From positions 30,001,154 to 30,065,153 of the forward strand of contig JALGQZ010000016.1 of NCBI GenBank assembly GCA_023105745.1: a DNA stretch of 64,000 nt, given 5' to 3'. Source of the DNA: Austropuccinia psidii. Its lineage: Eukaryota; Basidiomycota; Pucciniomycetes; Pucciniales; Sphaerophragmiaceae. The notes under the pieces were generated by a model, which ran no database searches, was not told the DNA's origin, and saw nothing but the letters and a program-made list of their open reading frames with translations. Of this stretch, positions 36,557 through 49,736 are shown in pieces. The position numbers and the translations under genes were made by a program. Within the stretch, counting starts at the first letter, position 1. Every line of letters begins with the position of its first letter.

Positions 36557-39500
36557 CCTTGTCCAAAGATGTTGTAAATACTTTAACAGAAATTAAAAAT
36601 AGTATATTACCTCTAAAAGAAATTAAAAATAGTTTATTATCACTACAAGAAATAAATAACAATTTATCTTCTTTAACAAAAATTGTTGTGCAAAACAAAA
36701 AAGAAATTGACAACATTAAGTTTATTGTTGAAAATAATAAACCAAAGAATTTAATTGAAAATACTCAAAAATTAATACAAGGACAACAAGAATTGTATAA
36801 ATACATAAAAGATATCAAAGACAAGACTTTGACAATCAATTATGATGTGAGTATTGACAATCTTACAGAAAAATTAAATAAATTAAGTATTTCTGTAGAA
36901 AAATTTGAAGAAAAGACTTCATCACACCAAAAATTACTTTTGGACCATGTGGAAAAAAGTGATGAAGCAAGAATGCATCTGAAAGATGATATACAAAGTG
37001 AAATAAGGCTTATTACAGAAAAAATGGATAAAATTAATGAGGCTAATTTAAATATGCCAAAGTTATCAACACCATTTTCTCATATAAGAAGCCCTGTTAA
37101 AACAAAAGAGGAATTGTCAAATCCTTTCATAACAGACTTGAGTCACCAACACAATAACCAAGTCTTAATGAAGGAAGCACCTCAATTGAAGGAATGGCCA
37201 ACATTCACAGGAGAAGGTGAATATGACCACATGTCATTTATTAAAACAATTGACATGTTACAAGAAGACTATGCCATACCAGATGAATTAATCACTGCAA
37301 GATTACACTCGTTGTTTGAGAAATCTGCAAAAAGATGGTATTATGGCATAAGACAAACAAATGGTAAAAATACCTGGTCTTGGTGGAAACAAGAAATAAT
37401 CACCAAGTGGGCAAATGATGCCTGGAGGTATAAGATAGAAAATGCATTTGAAAACTCTTTCTTTGACCCTGAGAAAGATAAACCTTTAACTTGGTTCTTA
37501 AAACAAGTTGAAAGGCTTAATGCACTGTACCCAGAAATGTCACAGAAGATGGTGCATATGAAAATACTTAAAAAATGTGGAGGGGAACTAGAACATGCCC
37601 TAAGAAGCAGGTACATAGATCCATGCTCCACAGAAGAGTATATAAATGCACTAGAAGATATAGTGACAAGAACAAAAATTGGCAGGACTTGGAAAAAATT
37701 GGACATTAAAAGCCCAAATAAACCATTTATCAAAAAAGATAAATCAAGAGAATCCTTTAAGCCCAATACATCCAACAATAATGAGCAAAGAAAATGCCAT
37801 AAATGTGGAGGTATTGGACACTTAGCCAATAATTGCCTTAAAAAAGCAAAGATTAATGAAATTGTGGAAACAGAAAACCACAATGACAAAGAAGAGGAAT
37901 CAGACTCTGAAAAAGAGACAGAAGAGTCAGAAAGCTCTGAAAGTGATGAAATCAATATAATTAATGCACAAATTAATAATATTGATATAATTTATGAAGT
38001 ACTGGATGTTAACTCAAACTTGCCACAAGTTGGAACATCTGACACAAATCTGACAAACATACAAGATGCCAAAATGTATAGAACCAAACCTGCAAGAGGA
38101 ATGGGATATACAGCTGGAAAATCAAGTATTATTATTGTTATGGTTGATAACCAAGAAGGAAAGGTTAACTTGGATACAGGAGCATATTGCACTTGTGTTG
38201 GCAAAAGTTATTTAAAAACCATTGTCCCAAACTGGCAAGAAAAACTTATGCCAATACAAGGTGTCAAATTTAGTAGTGCAAGTGAGAGCATGAAGCCACT
38301 TGGAATAATTGATTTAACACTAATTTTTCCTCATCCCTCACAATGTGTCAGAATTAAAGTAGAGTTTGTAGTAATGGACAACTGTACTAGTAATCATTTC
38401 ATACTTTGGAATGACTACTTATCAATCTATAGTATAGATATCTCCAACCAAAAGGATAGATATTTTACCATAGGAGATAATAAAAGACAAAAGTTTGGAT
38501 TCTTAAATAACAAAAAACAAATCACAGTTATTAAGAATGAGGAAAAAATTCCAGAAAAAGAACTTTTTTTATCTGAACAACTCAAAGAGGCAGAATTCAA
38601 TCAAGAATTAACAGAAAAAATGAAAGAAAAATTGATTGACCTCTTATTTAAGTATAAAAATGCCTTTGCAACTGACAAAGAGCCACTAGGTGCCATAATT
38701 GGACATGAAGTGGATATAATTCTTAATGTAGAAAAACCTTACCCACCTTTATTAAGAAGACCTGCTTATCCAGCCAGTCCAAGAGCTAGAGAAGCCCTAG
38801 AGGTGCACATTAAAGAATTAATGGACCTTGGAGTATTAAGAAAGGTTGGACACAATGAACAAGTAGAAGTTACTACACCTGTCATTATAACTTGGCATAA
38901 TGGAAAATCAAGGATGGTAGGAGACTTCAGAGCCCTGAATACCTATACCATTCCAGACAGATATCCAATACCCAGAATCCATGAGACATTGACCCAATTG
39001 TCACAAGCTAAGTTCATCACAGCTATGGATGCTCTTAAGGGTTTTCATCAAAATGTCTTAACAGACAATGCCAAGAAACTACTAAGAATAATAGTCCATT
39101 GTGGAATTTTTGAATACTTAAGAATGCCATTTGGGATAAAAAATGCACCTTCCCATTATCAAAGAATGATGAATACCATATTTCCTGAAGAATTATCAGA
39201 AGGATGGTTAATAATCTACATTGATGATATCATAGTTTGCTCAGAAACTTGGGAAAATCACCTGACAAGACTAGAAAGGGTACTACAGAAAATAGTCCAA
39301 GTAAATATGAAAATTTCATTGAAAAAGTGTCATTTTGCATATAGTGAATTAAAAGCCCTAGGACATGTAGTATCTGGCCTTAGTCTAGGCATAGACAAAA
39401 ATAAAGTAGCAGCAGTACTACTTAAACCAATGCCTCAAACCAAAAAAGAAATGCAATCATTTCTAGGATTTGCTGGTTACTATAGACAGCATATAAAGGA

Positions 39501-41661
39501 CTTTGCAAAGATTGCTAAATCCTTGTATAAGCTATGTGACCAACAAACAGTCTATGAGATGACAGAAGAAAGAGTCAAGGCATATGAAGAATTGAAAAAT
39601 TCCTTAACAAATGCCCCATTTCTTCTGATGCCAGATTGGAAACTACCCTTCAAACTGTACATTGATGCTTGTGGAGAAGGACTAGGTGCTGCACTTCACC
39701 AAACACAAATTATCAATGATAAACCAGTGGAAGGACCAATTTGTTTCATTTCAAGGCAGATAAAGCCAACAGAAGCAAGGTATGGAGCAAGCCAAATGGA
39801 ATGCTTATGCCTAGTATGGGCTTTAGAAAAACTGCAGTATTATTTGGATGGCACAGTATTTGATGTAATCACAGACTGTAATGCTGTGAAATCACTATTA
39901 AATATGAAGACTCCAAATATACATATGCTGAGATGGCAAATTGCTATCCAAGAATATAGAGGAAATATGACTATTGTTCATAAATCTGGAAATATCCATA
40001 AAAATGCAGATGGTCTTAGCAGATGGGCTCTAGCAAATACCCCTGACAATCCAGCATGGGTACCACAAGAAGAGCACCATATAGAAGGAATATGTGTTAC
40101 AGACATTGGCACAGAATTCTTTAACCAAGTTAAAGAAAGCTATAAGACAGACAAAAATTGCCATATCTTAAGCCAACTTCTAATGAAAGACTGCAAAGAT
40201 CCATCACTTTCATCAAAACTAGATGAAATATGGAAAAAGGCATATGATGAAGGAAGATTCCACCTCCTTGATGGAATCCTTTACCATAGAACAAAACACA
40301 CATGTGTTATGGCCTTAACAGACAGAACACTAATAAACACTATTTTACATGAGTGTCATGATAGTGTTGCATCTGGACATCTCTCAGAAGATAGGACACT
40401 AGAGAGGGTGAAAACCTGCTCTTGGTGGCCAAATTGGAAGAAAGATGTTGCAGAGTACTGCCAAACCTGTGACAGATGCCAAAAAGCCAACAGAGCCACA
40501 GGAAAGAAATTTGGAATGATGATCCAAATCCAAGAACCAAAATCCCCATGGGAAATAGTTCATATGGATTGAGTAACAGCCTTACCTCCAGGAGGAGACA
40601 GGAGTTATAATGCATGTCTAGTGTTAGTTGACAGGTACAGTAAAACTCCCATGTTCTTACCATGTCATAAAGATGACACAGCTATGGATACAGCCATAAT
40701 GATATGGAATAAAGTCATTAGCCACACAGGCTTATTCCAAAATATTATAAGTGACAGAGACCCAAAGTTCACTTCAGCATTATGGACAAACCTCCATAAC
40801 TTGTTTGGGACAAAGTTATCATTCTCAACAGCTTATCATCCTCAAACTGATGGTCTAGCAGAAAGAATGATACAAACCCTAGAGGATATGATCAGAAGAT
40901 TCTGTGCTTATGGGCTAGAATTCAAAGATTCTGATGGTTTTACCCATGATTGGTGTACACTAATACCAGCACTTGAACTGGCATATAAGACATCAATCCA
41001 TTCTTCTACTGGCAAAACACCAGCAATGCTAGAGAAAGGTTGGAATCCAAGACTTCCTTATGACACCCTCAAAAAGGACTTAGTGGATATACATCCAACA
41101 GCAAGCAGTTTCAAGATAATGCTTGACAAAGCAAGACACCATGCAAACAGATGCATGCAAGATTCTTTTAAATATGCAAAAGAAAGATGGCATAAAAGTC
41201 ATAAACCACCTGATTTCGAAATAGGAGACTTGGTTTTAGTATCAACCCTTAATTTCAATAACATAAAAGGCCCAAAGAAATTGAAAGATTCCTTTGCAGG
41301 ACCATTTATGATAAAAGCACTCCATGGACCCAATGCTGTGCAATTAGAACTCACAGGTGAACTAATGAACAAACACCCAACTTTCCCTGTAAGTCTGATA
41401 AAACCTTACAGTTCAAGTGACAAGGAGTTATTTCCACTAAGAAATAAACCCCCACTTGAAATTCCCCCCTTGGAGGAAGGAGAGGAAAAGAAAATAGTAA
41501 AAGTCCTTAAAGAAAGAAGGACAAGAAACAAAAAAGAAAGGGAATACCTTGTGAGGTATAGAAATTCAACTCAAGAAGATGAATGGCTACTTGAGAAAGA
41601 TATAACAAATGCTGATAAATTACTAAGAAGGTTCAGACATGAAAAAAAACCTGAAAAATAA
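35863..41661 (+). pseudogene. Element C Gag-Pol polyprotein with one in-frame stop
   Basis: Open from MTTRRGSQ at 35863 to the TGA at 40570-40572, then open in the same frame to 41661. Residues by this start: coiled coil about 228-410; capsid from about 437 ([16 protein letters not shown]); CCHC knuckle [14 protein letters not shown] at about 645; protease DTGAYC at about 771; RT with YIDD at 1119-1122; RNase H from about 1266 ([13 protein letters not shown]); integrase HHCC from about 1496 ([11 protein letters not shown]) and CQTCDRC; first catalytic aspartate in HMD, with the stop directly after it; then SDRDPKF and GLAERM supply the other two acidic residues. The tail has GPF and a chromodomain-like EYLVRYR block. 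Element B has tryptophan at the stop position. The first 227 residues are in the frame overlapping ORF0, so the true start may instead be by -1 frameshift. Confidence 0.9.
36544..36550 (+). promoter_or_regulatory. Putative -1 frameshift heptamer CCCAAAG (ORF0 to polyprotein)
   Basis: In the ORF0 frame this is C CCA AAG, one sense codon before the ORF0 stop. Slipping back one base gives CCC AAA and enters the polyprotein frame (PKEITL). The same heptamer is present in decayed element D (about 46040). Not recognisable in B, which instead has an ATGA stop-start overlap at 16715-16718. Confidence 0.5.
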
Positions 41662-41763
41662 AAAAAGTTAAGCATTATTGAGCTTCAAGACTAACAAAAG
41701 TCTATTGAAGAGGTAGGACAGTGGATGATACCCTAATCACATATATCAGATTGTGGTACAATC

Positions 41764-41781
41764 TTTTTTGGTGGTAGGGAA
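41764..41781 (+). promoter_or_regulatory. Element C polypurine tract region
   Basis: ttttttggtggtagggaa just before the 3' LTR start; conserved in element D (60405-60422). The T-run followed by a G-rich purine run fits a U-box plus polypurine tract. Confidence 0.65.
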
Positions 41782-43806
41782 TGTGGGCCTTTGAGATATG
41801 ACCACATACCCAATAAGGTCACAAAAAAGACTCAGAATAATTATACCTTTAATATAATTATATTAAAATTAATTAGAATAATTATACACTAAAAATAATT
41901 ACTCAAATATACAAAAAATACCATAAATTGGTACTAAAATTGGTTTAACTTAAAAACCAATGAATCAACATGTAAAACAAATTATACTATTGGATTCCCC
42001 ATGGAAAAATACACATATACCATTTCTATGGCATATCTGTAAAGTCAATATTTAAGGAATTATAAGGTATAATACCTTATAAAAACCATAAAAACTTATT
42101 TATCTCAGAAACCAATGAAACAACATGTGAAATAAATTGTACCAGTGGATTCCCCACAAAAATCCACATATAAAACAATTAATAAGCTAATTCCCAAAAT
42201 CAATACTTAAGGAATTATCCTGAATATATGCACTTTTTTGGTCAATGCATATATTCAGGGATCATAGCTAATATCTTCTAAACTATACATGCTAGAATGA
42301 TGAACCAAAGATAAAGTTACCACGTAATTACTGTAAGAACACAGATATGAACTTTATTTTGCAAATTATAAACAAGGTTAAGACTTATGAGGAAATATTG
42401 ATAAAAATCAACAGAGCTGTTGACCACTTTGTCGTGAAAGTAGTCCAAACTTAAAAAAAGTATACAGTTGGATTCTACTAGCTTATTCGAGAAGAATGAC
42501 GTAATTTTTATTATTAAATTCAGGGTATAACCCCCTGAAATCAAGGTTTGAAGTTTAAAATATTGAATTTCGACAGAAAAAATGAGTTACAAAAAAAATC
42601 ATCAAAATTATAGTTTTGATGATGTAATGAAAAGCTCTTGGCAGCATAATAAGGTTATGTCAGGCTATCAGAATTCACTCTCTGAATTGCTGTAGCGTGA
42701 AAACCTTAAAAGTTATTGAGGATCAAAGTTTGAGCTTAAATTGAGCTGTTATGATCACATACTGTAACCTTAAATTAAGTTTAACAGTCTTAAGAGTGAT
42801 AAAATTGGTGAATACTATTAGTTTATGATTAAAACTAATAAAATCCACGAAATTTGGGGTTCTGCCAAGCCTCTGATGTCATCAAACTTAGAGTTACAGT
42901 GATAACTCTAAATAATGGTGTAATAATGATGCAATATGGTTTGATCATGATGTAATCACCCTCAAACCTTAAAATATTGATCAATTCCAGTGGATATGAT
43001 CAGTACACGTCTACTAGAAGCCTGTTGGACTCTAGGAGGGAGGTATTTACTATAAATAGAGCTCTTTTTACTCTATTTACCCCTCAGACGCATCAAAAAC
43101 ATTAAATCAATTAAATCAAAGGTAATTTCTTTATTCTTTATATATAAAAGCATTATATTATTAAAGACCAAAGACCTCCTTGCTATAATCATCTATTTTG
43201 ACGTGATTAAATCATTTATTTAATTGTTTTTGTTAAAAAATCTCTATAAAACTCATTTCCACGTAAAAATCCAGAATAATTTGTAATTTTCTTTATTTTT
43301 ATTGTAAATACAATTTGAAAAGGTTGTATTTATATTTTTTGGCGTGAAATACTTCAAAATTATTATATTAAGTGTTAAAAGTAGGTTATTTTCTCTTATT
43401 ATAATAATTTCTCTATTGTTACTCTCTTAATAATTCTTTAATTAATATAAATAGTATTTATATTAATTCATAACTTTAATATTAGTAATATTATTGTTAT
43501 TAATTGTTTTTTATTAATAAAAAACAATTTTTTACGCTTTTATTATTTGTTGGTAACAATAATAAAGAGCTTTTTAAATATATTAATTATCTTATATTAA
43601 TATATTTATTTATTATATTATATTTTTATAATATAAATTATATTATTATATTTATTTAATAATATAATTATTTTACGCCATAATAATAATAATTATTTAT
43701 TATTATTATATTTTTAATCTTATTTATTCAATTTATAAGGACATTCAGAGTACAATAAGTAATAAATTAGTAAATTTTACTTATTGTTTCATAGTCAAAC
43801 CTTACA
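41782..43806 (+). repeat. Element C 3' LTR
   Basis: 2025 bases, nearly identical to 33103-35128. The small differences (for example tgtgggcc for tgtgagcc, gtcgtg for gttgtg) are mostly transitions. Confidence 0.95.
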
Positions 43807-44520
43807 GGTTTAATAAGCAAAGGTAAAAAAAGGAAGAGACAATAACTTACCTTATCAAGCAAAACATCAACATTATCATCACCATTTAAGCTTTCTTTTT
43901 CTTGTGAATCATAGCTTGCAATGGGAGTGACATTGGGCTTGTGGCCAAAGAGCACATCCATTTCAGCATAGCAAGGACACATACTTTCATGTTTTTCACT
44001 CATTGATTTGATTCCTTTACTCCCATCTTCTTCCATTTTGCCAACCCCAGTTGAATTTTCAAATTTTTTTGCTGCCATATACTTCTTTTTATATGTTCAC
44101 CATTGATCTCAGATGCTGCTTGAGCTAAGTTTTAGGTGATTTTGTGATTTTTTGTTGACCTCAATGGCCATAAGCTGAAATCCATGCTGCTTTTATGAAG
44201 GATATCTTCCAATAGATGTTGAACCACTAGTACCAAAACATGACTCAAAATTGGATTTGACTGAAAGCCAATTAATTATGGTTAAATAATCTGTATGTAT
44301 TAAGTGACCTGATGGATGTGGCAGGTCAGAGGTGATCTTCAAATCTGACTTGATGTGTCTTGTTTTGGAATGAGGCATTATTATATGGATGAAGAAGTAT
44401 AAATGGACTGTAAGCTGTTTGGTCAGATTTTCCAGAATGGAGTGTAGAAGAATATGTTGTACAGGTATGAATTGTGAATACTAATTTGGGTTGGGTTTCA
44501 AGCTGAAAGCCCAGATTCAT
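43807..44520 (-). pseudogene. Harbinger Myb/SANT-like protein, N-terminal exons
   Basis: On the minus strand: a DYLTIINWLSVKSNFESC piece, then FGTSGSTSIGRYPS, an AIEVNKKSQNHLKLSSSS piece, then AAKKFENSTGVGK and MCPCYAEMDVLFGHKPNVTP, ending in a LLDK|gtaagt donor at about 43850. Order and wording fit the trihelix/Myb-SANT-like partner protein of PIF/Harbinger elements, which helps bring the transposase to the element ends. Frames change at least twice and stops occur, so it is a relic. The intron after LLDK now contains element C. Confidence 0.65.
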
Positions 44521-44659
44521 GGGATTTGGTCCAAATACCAGGGGACTCAGTTAAAATTCCATGTGATTTACACATAAAAAACCTGGGATTTAGTGTTGGT
44601 ATTTGGGTTCCAAATCCCGCATTATTTTAAGGTGGATTTGGTGACTTTTACACCCCCTA

Positions 44660-44699
44660 TTAGTAATTTTCACTTAATTTTATATATTCAAACCTTACA
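44660..44699 (+). repeat. Element D 5' LTR end (right of Harbinger insertion)
   Basis: Sequence ttagtaattttcacttaatt onward to aaaccttaca matches the last 40 bases of element C's LTR (ttagtaaattttacttattg to aaaccttaca), continuing exactly from 27805. Confidence 0.75.
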
Positions 44700-47600
44700 T
44701 TTAGGGGCCTGGTGATTATATCTACTTGAAATACCTTAGAAAATATTATAAGTTGGTTTATCCAATGATAACTTATATTCATAATCATAAAATTATACAA
44801 TAACTTTATATTTATTGAATCTAAAATTTATTGAGGCATTTGGAAAGTAGTTATATTGTATAACACATTTTTTTGCATCCTTAGACTTGCAAGACCTTTT
44901 TGCAAGTGACTCTAGTGATTAAATAAGGTATTTATAAATTAAAAATATAAATTTATATTATAATTTAACTGAAGAATCATATTATATTTTTTATGATTCA
45001 TAAATCAAAAAATAAAAATAGAAATACAATTTTCTTATTTTTTACTTATTTCTCTTATATAAAAACATAAAAACCCAATTTTTATGTGTAAATTTCCATA
45101 TCTTTATAAAAAGACTTATATTCATTTTTACTTTTTAGTTTTTTGAGATAAACCTAAAGATGATAACAAAATCACAGTGAAAATATTTGTGCAAGAAACT
45201 TGCGAAATTCCTTCAGCACCAATGATAAACAGGAAAAGAAAACCTAAGAAATTGGGGTTTCCAGTACCCACCATTCAGGACTCTAAAGGTGAGCCCCTCT
45301 CTTAAATTTCCATAAAAATAATTGTTATATTATTTTTCTAATTTCTTTTTAATCTCTTTCTTTCTAAACATGACTACTAGAAGAGGTTTCCAATACTCCA
45401 TCCAATCAGATTTAGGTGGACTCAGAGGTAGAAATTATCCCAAAAAAGTGGAAAGAAAGAGTCCTCAGTGGAACAGAATCCACACAAGGAAGTGCCATAT
45501 TCCAAAGGCAATTACTTGAAGTTCCCATTATTTCTGAACCAGTATTAGAAATAATCATAATTCATTGAAAAAGAGAAAATCATATTCATAGGGCTCAAAT
45601 AGACATATATATGAGCCAGTACAAACAGTAATACACAGTATACAAAGACAAGGACAGGAAAATGTTGCCCCATTTCCACCAAGGAGTGATGAACTCCTGG
45701 AAAATCCTCAATAAATTACTTCCAGAGGAGGAAATGGTGTGATACTCCAATGAATGGAATCTAATATTATCAAAAACTCAAATTAAAAAAATAAAGTAAT
45801 GGCACCACAAAAAGAAGGAGGCAAGCAAGGAAGAAGCCCCAGTAGCTTCTACCAGAACTCCTCAAGACAACCAACCTCCACAGGAAGGAAAGAAGAAAAG
45901 TAAAAGAATTTAAGGAAACTATATTTCCAAGGTACAGGATCCCCATAATCCAAAAATATTCTATGGAAAAAATGTTCAACATGGCAAGAACCTTGATGGA
46001 ATTCAAGGACAGAAATTAGAAAAGAATGGGACAACCATCTTTCCCAAAGAAGTAACATTGTCCCCTGATGTTTTAGATATTTTATCATATATTAAAAATG
46101 ATATCTTACATTAAAAAATCATTGAAAAAATAATTTATTATCAATAAAAGAAAGAAAAAGAAGTATATTATATTTATCCCAAATTATTGTACAAAATAAA
46201 AAAGAAATGAATAATATGAAATTTATGGCTAAAAATAACAAGCCAAAAGCTCCAATTTACAATACTCATAAATAAATACAAGTACAACAAGGGTTTTATA
46301 AATACATAAAATATATCAAATAAAAGAGTAAGAAAAGCAATTATGACCAAATTATTGACAATTTTACAGAAAAATTAAATAAATTGTCCATTTATGTTGA
46401 AAAATTCAAAGAAAAGACTTTGTTACACCAAAATTTGCTTCTGGACCATGTAGAAAGAATTTATTGAGAAAGAATTAATATTTAAGATGATATTGAAAGT
46501 GAAATTAGACTTATTATTTATCAAATGGATTAAATAAATGAGGCTAACTTAAATATGCCAAAGTTATCAACCCCATTGTATTATATAAGAAGCCCTTTTA
46601 AGCCAAAAGAGGAAATAACATATTGAAATCACCAAGACAACAATAAATTTTTAATACAAGAATAATCTCAACTTAAAGAGTTTCCAACATTCACAGGTGA
46701 AGCTGGATATGACAACATGTTATTTATTAAGACAATTAATATGTTTTAAGAAGATTATTCCATACCAGATTAATTAATCACTGCAAGATTACATTCACTA
46801 TTTTAGTCATATTCAAAGAGATTTTATTATGGAAGAAGATATTAAAATGGTAAAAAAATACCTGATGTTGGTGTAAAAATGAAATACTCACCAAGTGGTA
46901 AAATGATGCTTGGATGTATAAAATAGAGAATTAATTAGAAAACTAATTCTTTGACCCATAAAAAGAAAAATGTTTAACTCAATTCTTAAGGCAAGTTTAA
47001 AGAATAAATGCACTATATCCATGAATTCTAAAAAATATGGTGAATAATAAAATACTCAAGAAATATTTAGGATAACTGGAACATTCCCTAAGAAGCAGGT
47101 TCATAGAGCCATGTTCCACATAAGAGTAAATTAATGCACTGGAAGACATTTTGAAAAGAACCAAGATTGGAAGGACATGGAATAAGCTATACATAGAAAG
47201 CCCAGATAAACCATTTATTAAGAAAGATAAGAAAAAGGAACCTTTCAAACACAATACCACTAATTATAAGAGAAATTTTTTATAAATTTGGTGGTATTGA
47301 ACACTTAGCCAATAATTTTCTTAAAGAAGAATCTGATTCTAAAACATATACTGAAGAATCAGAGATCTCTGAAAGTGATTAAATTAACATAATTAATCCC
47401 CAAATTAAAAAAATTTATTAAATCTATTAAGTTCTAGATTTAAATTAAAATTTTCCACAAATTGAAACATCTGAAACATGCCTTGAAAATATACAAGATT
47501 CCAAATTACATAGAACCAAACCTTCAAAAGGAATGATCTATAAATCTGGGAAATCAAGTATAAGTACTTTTTTTTCTAAATAATAAAGAGGAAAAAATTA

Positions 47601-49736
47601 ATCTGGAAACAGGTGCAAACTTCAAATGTGTTGGAAAAAATCATTTAAAAACACTTATACCAGATTTGGAAGAAAAACTCATACCAATGCAAGGGTTTAA
47701 ATTTAGTAGTGCAAGTTAAAGCATTAAGCCCCTTGGAATAATTGACTTCAAATTTATTTTTCCACATCCTTCTCATTGTATAAGAATTAAAGTGGAATTT
47801 TTATTGATGGATGAATTTACCAATAACCATTTCATACTTTTAAATTATTAATTATCAATCTATGGAATATATATCTATAACCAAAAAGATAGATATTTTA
47901 CTGTATGGGACAATAAAAGATAGGTATTTGGCTTATTAAATACCAAAAAAACAAATTAATGTTATAAAAAATGAATATAAAATCCTAGAAAGCCCCTGAT
48001 TAATAATTGAACAACTAATAAACGCAGAATTCAATTAATAATTGACATCAAAAATAAAATAAAAATGGATTGATCTCCTATATAAGTAAAAATTTTCCTT
48101 TGTAGCTGACAAAGAACCACTTAGTTCTATTATTGGAAATGAGGTAGACATCATTCTAAATGTAGAAAAACCTTATCTACTTCTTTTAATAAGGCCAGCT
48201 TATCCAGCCATCCCAAGATCTAGAGAAGCCTTAAAGATCCATATTGGAGCATTAATGGACCTAGGGGTATTAAGTAAATTATGGCATAATGAACAGGTAG
48301 AGGTAACTACACCTGTCATTCTAACCTGGGAAAATTTTAAATCAAGTATTTTAGGATATTTTGGAGCTTTAAATACCTGCAACATCCCTGGAATATACCC
48401 AATATGTAGAATCCATGAGACATTAACACAATTTCCACAAGCTAATTTTATTACATCCATGGATGCTTTAAAAGGCTTCTATGAAAATTTATTAACAGAA
48501 ATTTCCAAAAAAAGGTACTAGGGATAATATTCCATTGTGGCATATATGAGTACTTAATAATTCCATTTGTTATGAAACATTTTCCCTCCCATTATAAAAT
48601 AATGATAAATATGTCTAATTATCTACATTTAACCTATCATAGTTTTCTCAGAAACATTGGAAAACCACCTGACAATACTTAAAAGAGTCTTATTATAAGT
48701 AGTGCAAGTCAATATTATAATATACTTGAAAAAATTTAATTTTGAATATAGTGAGCTAAAAGAAGTAGTAAATGTTGTGTCTGAACTAAGCTTGGTAATA
48801 GATAAAACAAAGTTAGCAGGATTACTACTTAAACCAATTCCCCAAACTCAGAAAGAAATTTGGTCATTATTAGGATTTTCTGGAAATTATAGACATCATA
48901 TAAATGAGTTTTGAAAAAAAAATATTTATAAGCTCTGTTATCAACAGAAATTCAAATAATATTAGGAACTAAAAAAAATACCTAACAAATTCCCCTTTCA
49001 TCTTAACAAAAGATTGAAAATTACCTTTAAAAGTTTACATTTATTCTTTTGGGGAAGGATTAGGTTCTTTACTACAACATAAGCCAATCATTAATTAAAA
49101 ACAATTTTAAAGGAAAATTTGCTTTATTTTCGGATAAATTAAGCCAAAATAATCCAGGTAAGGAGAAAGTCAAATGGAATTCCTTTTCTTAGTATTGTAT
49201 TTAGAGATATTATACTATTAACTAGATGGAAAAGTCTTTGATTTAATTACATAATTTTACTCTGTAAAATCATTATTAAACATTAAGAAACCAAATAGAA
49301 ATATTTTTATATAAAAAATTTCTATTCAAGAGTATATAGGTAACATTACTATAGTACATAAGTCTTAAAATATTCATAAAAATTCAGATGGGCTTTATCA
49401 AATACATCTGAAAACCAAGAATGGGAACCACAGGAATAAAGTCATATAGAATAAATATGTGTTACATACATTGGCAAATAATTATTTAATAAATTAAAAG
49501 AAATCTATAAGATTGATAATAATTACCCTATTTTATTCCAACTCTTAATTAAATGATGTGAAGAACCATCATTATCTTCCCAACTAGATTAAATATTAAA
49601 AAAAAGCTCATTATGAAGGACAATTCCACTTCCTTTATGAAATTCTTTAGCATAGAGTCAAACACACATTTGTTATGACCCTGTCATATAGAATCTTAAT
49701 ATAATCTATACTGAATGAATTCCATAATAGTGTTGT
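44700..49736 (+). pseudogene. Element D internal region, heavily decayed Gag-Pol (first part)
   Basis: Colinear with element C from the primer site (tagggg-cctggtgatta, from 44702) on: ORF0 exon 1 (45150-45290) with the same gtgagc donor; MTTRRGFQYSIQ start (45371); coiled coil (46070-46560); capsid (46660-47160); knuckle region (47285-47330, a cysteine codon lost); protease NLETGA for the usual DTGA (about 47600); RT (48060-48920), whose active-site region near 48630 is ruined; RNase H (48980-49400); and the start of the integrase (49440-49736). Dozens of stops and frameshifts. Interrupted at 49737 by chromovirus E inside the integrase zinc-binding region; continues at 59060. Confidence 0.85.

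Larger units (their letters stand above)
33103..43806 (+). mobile_element. Ty3/gypsy retrotransposon C, young, one nonsense codon
   Basis: 10,704 bases. LTRs start tgtgagcc/tgtgggcc and end ccttaca. Exact 5-base target duplication ggttt (33098-33102 and 43807-43811). By eye the 2-kb LTRs differ at about 18 positions (under 1%), mostly transitions, so it is the youngest element seen here. The internal region has ORF0 plus a polyprotein with coiled coil, capsid, CCHC, protease, RT, RNase H, integrase and a chromodomain-like tail. One in-frame stop at 40570 splits the integrase. Inserted in an intron of the Harbinger Myb-like gene. Confidence 0.95.
27806..44659. mobile_element. PIF/Harbinger-type DNA transposon (about 6.1 kb) split by element C
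   Basis: Inverted ends start TAGGGGGTGT-aaag-accaaatcc on both sides (27806-27832 and the complement of 44633-44659). Flanks are taa (27803-27805) and tta (44660-44662), consistent with the 3-bp TWA preference of PIF/Harbinger if one base has mutated. Inside are a DDE_Tnp_4-type transposase relic (plus) and a Myb/SANT-like gene relic (minus), the standard two genes of this superfamily, plus a Tet-like oxygenase relic between them. The left end has about six AAATCCC motifs. Without element C the unit is about 6.1 kb. It lies inside element D's 5' LTR, whose sequence resumes at once on the other side. Confidence 0.75.
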
